From Aphelocoma coerulescens (lineage: Eukaryota; Chordata; Aves; Passeriformes; Corvidae), in assembly GCF_041296385.1 (NCBI RefSeq), contig NC_091023.1, positions 9,858,924 to 9,922,923 on the forward strand: a stretch of 64,000 nucleotides of DNA. Reading direction: 5' to 3'. Under the pieces are notes generated by a model, which had not been told where the DNA came from, made no database searches, and saw nothing but the letters and a program-made list of their open reading frames with translations. Positions 8,946 to 18,900 of this stretch are shown here, in pieces. How positions within the stretch are numbered: position 1 is the first letter of the stretch; the number at the start of each line of letters is the position of its first letter. The translations under genes were made by a program, and so were the position numbers.

Positions 8946-11900
8946 CTCCTTGCTTGAATGAGACCTTGCCTTCCTCTCATGACTAATTAAACGTTCTCTT
9001 TTAACCACGGCTGAGTGGGGACTTGCTCACAGCGGGTGCAACGAGGCTGTTCTGGGGAGTGAGCTGCACAAACTCCCAGAAACAAAGCAAGATGGCAAAA
9101 ATCAATTATATGCGTAAAGCATTCTCGGGTTTCAACATCTCATTAGGTAATGATGGCGCAGAGTTATCTGATTAGTGTGTTAGAAGGTAATTGTTTAATT
9201 TATTAATGTCTGCTAAGCACCCTTTTCCTTTTGCAAGGACCATTTGCCTGACTCTGCCTTAATTCCCACATGTGTGTAGAAAATCCCACATGACCCATAT
9301 TAAAAGAAGCTTTGATTTTGAGCATTCAAGGTTTATGAAAGGGGTCTGAATTCCAGCAGGGGATGCTCAATACTTTTGGAAAACAAGGCTTAACCTGAAA
9401 ATGGGAAATAGAAACACTGAGATACACGAGTCACATCTGAAAACCTCGGCTATGGTTTTGGACTGGGCTGGCGTAAAGTAAGGCTACAGAAATGTTTCAA
9501 ACTTCTAAGAGAGCACTTCAGGTCTTCGTGTTGCATTTCCAAGGCTCTGTGTCTCTGTCCCTTTAAATGGATCCTCAAATTAGTGTGGAATAATCAGAAC
9601 TAGTCTCTTTTATGCTAGCCCCCTGCAAGCACAACATATGCTACAGAGTACAAACCCATGCCTCATGCAAGAGAATCTTTATGCTCAGCTAGAGATTTTC
9701 ATAATGAGGAGTTCGCAACTGGGCCCAAAGTTACCTGCACAGAGCTTGTGATAACTTTCAAATTAGAACGAGCCCTCACTCATGGGAGAGAGCCTCATGA
9801 TTACAGAGCATCCCCAAGCACAAAATCCATCCTAAAATTAATAATTTTTTACTCAGCTTTCTTTTCTCAAGCAAAACACCCCATATAAAATGTGAGTATA
9901 TTTGAATCCTTGTAGCTATAAGGTATCACACTGGAGGCAACCTGTGCAAAGACATCTAAGCCATGACTCAGAAGTACAGGGAACAGCACATGGAATTTGC
10001 AGGTCACAAAAACATATCACAGGGTAAGTAACACCCTCACAGCTGGCCCTAACCAAAAATGAGTGACTATAACTAACCAAAGCAGCACATAGCACAGCTT
10101 AAAAAGCACACTGAAAATGCAGCTTCTATGAGATGGGGGTAATTAATAGGAAAAAAGGAAACCTGCTGCTGTTCACGATGAGATGTTTGTAGTGAGAACT
10201 TCAAGATGCTCTAGTGAGTAATGAAAAACCCTCAACAACCTGGACAGAGGTGTCAGTAATTATGATAGCACTTCTGCATTACTGAGAATTTTCTAAAAAT
10301 ACCTGTACATTTTCAACTCAACGAAACCTTACAAACCATGCACATATCTCATGTAGGCTATGACTCCCGGCTTAAAGGACACTCATTACCCTGACTCCCA
10401 CCTTACCGGGCCTCAGAGATGCTCTTAAAGGCACGAGACATGCCCAGGGTTGATCCCAAACCTCTGTTAGGTACAGCTTCCCTGCAGCACCTCCTCCCAC
10501 AGTGCCATGAGCCAGAACTGCTTGGGTGCCAATGTTTTTGCATCTTGAGGCTGCAGTGTGAAATACACACATCACTTACTGGAGGCTCTCCCAGATGAAT
10601 TCTTTACCATTTTGCCTTAAAACCATTCAATACTCTTTTGGCCTGATAATCTACATGCTGTGGCAGATTTCCCCTAACACTGCTGGCTTCACTGTACTTT
10701 TACTTTTTCCCATCTCCAAATGCTCCAACACATGCCTGGGAGGTAGGAAAGTTACTTGATATTTTCCATAGCTAATATTTCACCAAGGAACTGTGCTGGA
10801 CTTTTTTTGAAAAGAATAATAATGTTCTCATTTCCTCCCCCAGCTGCCCAGCAAGCTGACGGCTGCCCAGAGCTGCTCTCTGCGGACTGCAAACAATAAC
10901 AGGCTGGAAGGGCCTGTGCAGGGAGAGCTGGGGGCACCCAGGCTGGGGTCTGCATGGCCTGCCACTGGCCATGAGCCCACCCTGGTCTGTCAGGGATTGC
11001 CTCAGCCCCAGTGGGAGCTGGTGTGGAGGGCACAGCCTCATTTGGAGCAAACTGCACATCCCTGATTTAAGTAATTTTGAAACAAAAGCATCAGGTTGGC
11101 ATTTTCCAAAGTTCCCTCTGCTTTTCCCAACTAAAATTAGTTATTCTGTTCATTTTTAACTAGCAAATAATTTCAGTTGTGTTTTGCAGTAAGAAGGATT
11201 CTGTGTTTGAAGTATGAGAGATCAGCCCTGAAGGAGGCAGTGGAGCAGAACTGTGTGAATGGCCACAAGACTGGGTTTGTGACGAGGCAGGGGATAACGA
11301 TCCTGAGGCCTTGTGATCCCAGTGTCCCAGCCCTGGCAGCTTGGACACTGCACTGCTCCAGCACTTCTGATCTTGGGGAAGTCCCGACCCACTGTCCACA
11401 AACTCTGTGTTCACACTTTGATCTCCCATGAGCCGTGCTCTGCTCTGGTGCACAGCAGCTGTTCCCATCACAGGCTCACCTGGGAGCTGAAGCCAAGCAG
11501 GTGCTCTCCTGCAGGGAACTGGCCCATGGCACCTTGGCAGCCCAAAAGACCCACAGGAAGCTTTCTCTCCGCTGTTGAAGCGTGTGCTCACCAGAGTGGG
11601 ACCCTGCCCTTCCTCGTCAGCATGTGTGCACTTGGGGCCACTGCAAAAGCAAAAGAACCTCAAACAAAATTAAAAAAAAACCCCTTCCCATTCCTGGAAG
11701 CTGTGGCTTCCAGACAGCAAAGTGGTGACAGAAGGAGCAGGAAACTGGTGTGGGGCTGGGGTGGTTTGTGCCTGGTGGTTCCTGTCCAAGCAGCTCGTGT
11801 GAAAGCAGAGGGGATGCAGCAATGGTGAAGCTGAAAGTCCTTCCTGGTCATGGTTGTAGTTCTACATGGGCTTGGCTGTTCTTTGCCTTTTGGATTAGTT

Positions 11901-13923
11901 TTAATTTATCTCAAAGCAATTCTCTTAAATGAGAAATGCATTCTAGTTTGTTTGGTTATTAAAATTTTCTTTCTTTTTCTGCAGCTTTGAAGGCTTTCCT
12001 CCAAATCCTATTTCTTTGTTCTCATTTCATATTTGATTTAAACATCCTTTGATTTTAACTGCCTAGGTTCAGAGCTCACTTCATGGTTTTATTTGTTGTG
12101 AATGTGTGTATTGCTGATTATTTTTATGATAATCTAAATATTACAAGAAAAATCTTTTGCATGCATACCAAACTTGTTAAAAATTGGTAAACACATTGAA
12201 GTTCATAGCAGATATGCTTGACAGATCATCTGTCTTAAAGATTCATCCTCCCATGTTACTTGGGAGCTGAAATATTGAGTAGTCAGTTACCAGATTAAAA
12301 AACTTTCAAACTGATGTAAAAGCTACCTGCAGCCTGGAGCTTCTCAGCACATGTGGGACAACAAGTTTTCATAATGAGATCAGAAAAGCCACATTTAAAG
12401 CTATGTATGGATGCAACTTCACTTCTTCCCTGATCCAGGCCCATGGATGGCCAGCACAGGGGCGGTGTGTCTGGAGTATGCATGGTATAGATCATCCCCT
12501 TCCATTTCTCATTTGGGTATTATCCAAAAATAAAATAAAAAATTAATATTCCTCTTCAGATCAATATTATGTTGCCAATATAACATTTCTCCAGTGAATG
12601 TTAAGATATAATTACCCTGTAAGGAATGATTCCTATTAAACATTTAATACATCTCCCTCTAATTGAAATTTAAGCCTTTGGTTGTGGTTGGGTGTCACTA
12701 AAGATGTGATTAAACATAAAATATGTATAACACTTAACTCCTTTTGGGGTGTTGAGATAGCTTCCACTAAGTAACAAACATGAATAATTTCTTTTGCACT
12801 CTAAAATTTTTAAAGAAGCTCAATTTGAGTCTGGCACAGGCAGATCTTCTTCCTTGGATGAAAAGGAATCTTTCATCAGCTTCGCCTACAGCACCAGGGG
12901 GATGAGCCTCCTCCAGCTGGAGGAAAAGGTGTAAGAATAGACTGTGAAATATTTACTGGAGAAAACTTCAGCTCCAAGAACAAGCATCATGATTTTGTGG
13001 CTGCCCTAGACAAAAGGAGTTTCAAAGGGGAGCTTGTGGTAGAAAAGAAAAAATAGTGCAGACCTCATATAATCCTCTGAGTTTAAAAAGCAGCAGTTGT
13101 ATGAAGAGACTTTTCCTACAGCATCATGGACAGGGTGGGTGTGAGATCCAGTGCTACACATCTGACTTACGCAGTTTGGGTTGCTGAATTTTACCATGGT
13201 AAAGGGCCGAACCCTGTGCTTGTAATCATCCTACAGCCTCACAATGAGTCCTGCATTTCTTTCATCCTCTCCCCTCAAATGCTGGGACCATCCATGGTCT
13301 AATGCTTTGTTTTCTCTCCCTGCTGCAGCCTTGGTTCAAAGCTAATGTATGTGCTAATTGCTGCCACCTGATGAAGTTTAAAGTGTGTGAACACAGCAGG
13401 AAGGGAAGAGCCATCTGGAGCAAGGACCCAGCTACACTCAAGCCTGAGCATCTCTAACACCAGCAACAAGGCAACTCCAGAATATGAGCTGGTTTTCAAG
13501 CCCCAGAGGAGGCTGCAGAGCTGGTTGCTTAAAATAAATCAAATCTCACAGCCCTTGGACTTACTCATGAAACTCATTTTGTGTGCAACTTATTGAGAAA
13601 ACAATCCAGGGATTTCCTTACCTCTGCTTTACAGACCACAGCTTGGCTTCAGCCCAGCCTGGCACCAACTTGCAACATTCCCTCAGTGCAAACCATGCTT
13701 TTGCCATCTAGGTATTCCCAAAGATGGCCAACAACAGATGCAGTTGCTCATTTCTTGTGAACATGAATTAGAAACAGTCTGTCTCCAGATCACCTTGATG
13801 GTTTCTGAAGTACCCATCCATAAACACAAAATTAGTCCAGTGAGACCAACAAACCAAGGGACAAGAGGACTCAGTGCTCACTTACCTCTCTGTATGGCGC
13901 AGTCCTGCTGCCACCACTGATTT
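8946..13923. other. Intergenic, AT-rich, no gene seen; possible conserved elements
   Basis: I find no supported exon. The segments at about 9080-9330, 9480-9900 and 11950-12750 are AT-rich, free of recognisable repeats and contain clusters of TAAT/ATTA homeodomain-type cores, as vertebrate conserved non-coding elements often do. Open frames up to about 170 codons near 11160-11830 occur on both strands at once and look non-coding. Confidence 0.45.
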
Positions 13924-14004
13924 TATATATATATATATATATATATATAAATATAAATATATATAATATATATGGGGTCCTCTCATATATATACACATAT
14001 ATAA
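13924..14004. repeat. (TA)n microsatellite, interrupted
   Basis: A run of TA dinucleotides (13924-13949) continues into AATATAAATATATATAATAT (to about 13973), and after a short gap into ATATATATACACATATATA (about 13985-14003). The tract is self-complementary and can extrude a cruciform. Confidence 0.95.
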
Positions 14005-15248
14005 ACAGCAGGTAAAACTTCAACTACCACTATATATACAGCATAAAGCAAGTTAAAATTTGGGCCAGACATCATTCCTTTCAGTAGACTACTGGTTTTG
14101 CAGAGCAGTGTCTGAAGAGCAGAGCTGGGCCTGTCGAGATGAGGCTGAGGAGGGCTCAGTTCCTGTCCAGCCATGTGGCTGATGCTGCTGTGCAGTGCCC
14201 AGGTGAGAACCTGGGCTCTTCCCAAGCCCCAGGTGAGGGTCACGCTGTCCCTGCGCTGACACTGGAGGAGCAGGACCATCCCAAACCATGGTGTGCCTAT
14301 CCCAACCACTCCCCTCCTTCTCCCACCAGGCAAGGACACTAGGGGAGATTTCAAACCTTAGCAAAGAATTCTGGAAAACACCTGATCTGCTGAGTGAGGC
14401 AGCAGCAGGTGCAGCAGCATCTGCAAGCAGGTAAAGGCTGGGTGATGGCACCTCTATCTTGCATACAGACATGTGGTGAATTCAGAGGCTGCCCTTGGCT
14501 CTGGCCTGCAGGGCCAGGCTACAACTCCAGCTGAGATGCACCAGTTGTGCACTTGGCATGTTATGAGAAGAGACAGGAGGGCAGAATGGGGCAAAAGACT
14601 GGAAAATTCCTCCTGGTACCTCCAGGTGGAAAGACATAGCGCTGGCCTCTGCCCTGAACAAACCTGTGGAGGCCTCAGAGGAATCACCAGAGCTTCTCCA
14701 GGGAAAATGAGCTAAACAGAATAAAACAGCTTAGCAGAATTGTGGGGACTGTGTGCATAGGAAAGAATAATTGTAACACACAGGCACTAAAAGCAGGGAC
14801 TGCTGAAAGCAGGGATTTTCTATGACTGAACATGAATGAACATTCAGGGAACTCCTGAGGTTAAAGGGAACTCCTAAGAACTGGCAGAATCACTCCACCT
14901 TATCCCCACATGATGCAGAAACTGAAACAAACATCTCACTAAAGGCACAAAGTTTCCTGGTGTGCCCTGGGCAAAATCTGGGACTATGAACTTCAAAGGA
15001 AAATCAGAGTTTTCTTGGCCTCAAGCAGGAGAACTACACCAAGCCTGTTTCTCACAGGGTGACTTCAGTCTGGGGCCATGAAGAGAATCCAAACCCACAT
15101 TCTGCAGATGGTCACCAGTGTCTCTATCAGCATCCAAACCACGACAGACAGTTGGGATGCAGGAGGCATCCTGATCACCACCACTCCAGAGAGTGCTGTC
15201 CTAGGAATGAACCAATGCACAGACCTTCAAAGAGAAAATTTTATGGAC
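14005..15248. other. Intergenic downstream of DOCK10, no gene seen
   Basis: Sequence beyond the proposed DOCK10 poly(A) site. Open frames are short and on both strands. No repeat family was recognised. It could hold a more distal DOCK10 3' UTR if the ATTAAA site is weak. Confidence 0.5.
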
Positions 15249-15272
15249 GCTTTTATACACATACACAAATAT

Positions 15273-15278
15273 TTTAAT
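15273..15278 (-). promoter_or_regulatory. Candidate poly(A) signal ATTAAA of DOCK10
   Basis: ATTAAA on the minus strand is followed within about 15 bases by TTTGTGTATGTGT, a GU-rich downstream element. I saw no AATAAA between the stop and this site, which makes it the best candidate. Cleavage would fall near 15250-15260. Confidence 0.4.
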
Positions 15279-15379
15279 ATAATGGTAACTGAAATGTTAT
15301 CCATATTCTTAGTACTGTCATAATTAACTAAAAAGATATTTTTTAAATTTTGTAAAAATGACATATTTTACACATCTTC

Positions 15380-15387
15380 TATTTACA
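15380..15387 (-). promoter_or_regulatory. Pumilio response element in the DOCK10 3' UTR
   Basis: The minus strand reads TGTAAATA, an exact match to the UGUANAUA element bound by PUM1/PUM2. It lies about 460 bases after the stop and about 100 before the proposed poly(A) signal, inside an AT-rich, probably unstructured stretch. An 8-mer can occur by chance in such DNA. Confidence 0.4.
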
Positions 15388-15848
15388 ATTGCAATATGTT
15401 TAAATGTTATAAAACATCCACTCTGACCTTTAAAATATGTGTATACTAGGACTTAGTATTAGATATATTATAATTTATAGCAAATTTAGGGTTTGCTGTG
15501 TACCTATCTGTTCAATGGGAATTTCATAATCAGCCTGGCTTAATAAAGGCTGCTCAAAACCAAAAATTGACAACAAAAAAGAAAAAGGAAAAAAAAAAAA
15601 GAGGGAATGTGCAAATATTGGGGCAGGCAAAAAAAAAAAAATTCTCAAGCTTGCATTTTTAAAAATAACACCATGAAGACTTCCAATAAATTAAAATCTT
15701 AACCCTCAAAGCCTTTTCCTGGTATTGTCCATGTTCAACTTAATTTTCAGTACTATTAATCTAAAAGACAAAATACCCCAAACAACCAAGGACAAACCCC
15801 AACCCAGACACCAGATCTTCCTGAGGCCGTATGGTTCCCACACTGCAG

Positions 15849-15968
15849 TCAAGCATCAGGATTTGCTGGAGTGGTTGCTGCTGGCACAGAGGAGCTGGCT
15901 CTATGGATGACTCGTGAATATGTGCGCTCCATCCCTGGATGTTTTGCTGAGTCCTCCTTGTATGCAAT
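15849..15968 (-). CDS. DOCK10: DOCK10 exon w40: terminal coding exon, tail and stop
   Basis: The acceptor is a strong run of T and C ending CTGAAAAG|. Phase 0 then gives [20 protein letters not shown], then [19 protein letters not shown] and TGA. It aligns with the human DOCK10 tail at the initial I, the acidic pair, the Lys, T-x-x-RVI and the following basic-Ala-Ser/Thr run, while the last 15 residues diverge. A longer open frame overlaps the same bases in another phase and is not used. It lies 3172 bases beyond w39. Confidence 0.85.
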   Translation of the reverse strand: MAYKEDSAKHPGMERTYSRVIHRASSSVPAATTPANPDA

Positions 15969-18900
15969 CTTTTCAGAAAAAAAGAGAAAAAATAAGCAAC
16001 AGTGAGACGGATCTGAATAGCCTGGTGTCTGATGTGTCCATTGTTTAACCAGGGATTTCCCATTTTTAAATTGTTAAAGTAATGATGCCAAGGATCTGAC
16101 AGAGGAAAAGGACGTTTCCCTGGTAAATGGAGGCTGCAGGGAGAGGGGTGACATCCTCTGAGTCGGGGTAAAATGGGGCTGGGCTGGCTTCTGCCAAGCT
16201 CCATGGGGTTCCCTGAACTGCACCACTCTCACAGCTGAAAAGTCCCCTACACTTTACAAACTTCGAGACACCTGCATTAGCACCTCCTCACCGTGGCACA
16301 GACAGGCCCAGCTCTGCCCATGCTGTCATTCAGAGACGCAGCAGCCCCACAGAGCTGCACACACCCAGCAGCAGGGCTGCGACCAAGTGCCAGGCTGAGC
16401 CTGTGGGCAGAGCTGCAGGGGAGCAGCAGTGGCAAAAGCTTGCTTTTCTCTGTCCTATGGATAGGCTTTGGCAAGAAAGAAGATCTTTTTCTGAAGAAGC
16501 TCTTCTAGCCTTGGTAATAGCTCTTTTTTCCTACTTCTATAAAACCAGACTGAAAACCTGTTTTCCTCCATGGGCGCTCTGTTGAAGCATCCACAGCAGA
16601 GACAGGGCCACCCCCACTGACCACACAGCACCAGCAATGGATGAGAAACCTCTCCCCTTGACAAAGCTTCAAGTATAACCCTACACCATCAACCCCCAGC
16701 TGTCCTTGGCCAGGGCTGCAGGTCAGCCACACCTCAGCTGTCAGTTGGCAGACATGACCACAGTCAGCTTCAGTGCCTGAGCCAGCAGCTGGAGCAGCTC
16801 TGGGAAGGAGCTGCTCTCACACGATGGGCTGCAGGAAGAGCACTGGGACTTGGGCACTCCCTTTTGCTACTATTGGCACTTGCTTTTGCATTAGAGGCCT
16901 CTTGTCGAGCTGCCTCACTGGCCTCCCCAAAGTTCGCAACTAGGATCCTAAAGAACAGGCCTCTTGAGACTGCTCATGGACAACACATCACACATATACC
17001 TTGGATCTTCTTTTTTTAACTCCCTGAGAAGGGAGTCATTAGAGATGAAATTAAACAAACACCCAGCAGAAAAACCAGCAAGTGAGGGAAGTATATGACA
17101 TTAAAAGAAAAAATAGATGTAAGAAAAATGAACATACCACTTTTGGCTATAGTATTGAGGGAAATGTTAGACAGGGAAGAAGAGAAGCTGTATAAGCAAG
17201 GACCATGACAGAGCTGTCAGAAAAGAAAAACAAAACAAAACAAAAAAGAGAAAAACATATGGTGATGAAAAAGTCACTGTCAGTAGGTGAGAAACAAAAC
17301 TCTCTTGAATACAACAATGGGGAAGATGGCAAATTGTACTGGTGTAAAGCACAGAGCACAGATGCAAGAGACCCTCAAGCTTTCCAACTGTGAGATAAAT
17401 ATTTCAGCCACCGTTTATGGCATGTGATTTCTCTGAGGCAATACTCTGCTCAGAAGCAGGGAGTTCATGAGTTCACTGCAAGAGGAGTAGAGTTTTCTCA
17501 AAACATCCCACTGCCTGGAAAATGGGGCTGTCACTTTTTAGGCTTCCCCAAAGGACTGCAAGTGGGAGACTGTTTTCAGGGTGGACTTTAAAATTCAGAT
17601 GATTTTGGTAAAACAGATGACAATTTTGACTTTTGTTGGATGAACTCTTTACACATTAGCATTGCTTTGTACGAGTAATTTTGTACTATTTAGTGTTTTC
17701 ATTTACATGAAGAAAACTCAAAGAGCTCACTGATACAAATACAGGTATGAGCATTTAACAGAACTCTCCAAATATTTTATGAATGCTGAAGCTCATGGGC
17801 TGCTCATGCCTCGTTTGAGCTGACCATCCATTCCCCATTCTTGTGGGGAACAGTAGTTCACACAAGACATATGGTGCTGCCTATGCACACTGACTAGATG
17901 GCCAAAATAAACTCCTTGGGAGATGCATGAATACTGATTAACAAATAATACCCTTAACACTTACATACTTAATATAACAGTGATAAACAGTAGTTATGAT
18001 AAAATCACTGGAATGCTTGAGGTTCACAAATCTTTATACACTTAAACAGGAGAGGAGCACAACTCCCAAAACTGCAGCACCCCTGAATTTGACCCCCACC
18101 TGACTGGCACCAGGCCTCCAAGCATTAAGGAGCTTTACATCCAGTGAAAAACTCATACAATTCCACAGTAAGTTCAACAATGGGCAAAAAATTCAGGTCA
18201 ATCCTTATTCTCCTCATATGTGAAAATGAATAATACAGCATGGGGTAATGGAGTGCCAGTTAGGCACTTCCGTGAGATGCCACCACTGATACCAGTGGTT
18301 AAGCCAAGTAACTCTACACCAACAGTGCTTTTGGATGCTACAGGCACCTGGAAAGGCAGCACAACTGCTAGAGAGGAACTGTTTATTGATGCAGTCTAAG
18401 GTAGCCTACGCAAAAGCATGCAGAGATATAATTAAACATGGTTTAATTAGCACTTCAGTATGCAGAATCACTCAATATTTATTGAAACAGAAAACTTTAA
18501 AAAAATATTCTGCCTGGACACAGCAGTAAAATAGCTGCAAGTATGCACTGGACTCCAATTCAGAATTTTGGGATGCAGTTCATATAATGTACCCATGCAT
18601 GCTCATCCTTCTGAAGCTGCTAAAATATATGACATCTATTCTGACAGTGTATTCAAATTTAAAAAAATTTGAAAAATAACTTTCTCTGAAAGATGAATAT
18701 AAATAGAAGTGATAAAAATACCTCCTGTGGTTACAAGCTACATCTTAATAGCAATTTACTGTTTTAATTAAATACATCACAGCTATGGGACAAAGCAAGC
18801 ACAGCATAAAGCACTAGTTTAGACTGACTATCTTTCTATCCTTCTAAACCCCAGTCAGCATTTAGCCCCACAAACATTCAGCTTTTCAATATGCAGCGAG

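Larger units (their letters stand above)
15249..15848 (-). other. DOCK10: Probable DOCK10 3' UTR
   Basis: This is an AT-rich stretch directly after the DOCK10 stop with no sustained open frame. Reading on the minus strand, the first ATTAAA hexamer with a GT-rich element just beyond it lies at 15278-15273, so the UTR would be about 600 bases. Two A-rich runs (plus strand, about 15588-15600 and 15630-15642) lie inside. The 3' end is inferred. Confidence 0.5.

Noticed and set aside
8103..9008. Open frame of 301 codons on the minus strand, with Gly/Cys-rich repeats
   Set aside because: The repeated part is the translation of the C-rich minisatellite, and long frames occur on both strands and in several phases there. 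No start context, splice support or family match.
11160..11828. Overlapping open frames of 167 (minus) and 171 (plus) codons
   Set aside because: They lie opposite each other in intergenic DNA, have no recognisable domain and no convincing splice sites or poly(A) signal; chance frames in GC-richer DNA.
15761..16204. Open frame of 147 codons on the minus strand over the DOCK10 terminal exon
   Set aside because: It crosses the splice acceptor at 15968 in the wrong phase. The phase set by the upstream exon gives a tail matching DOCK10.
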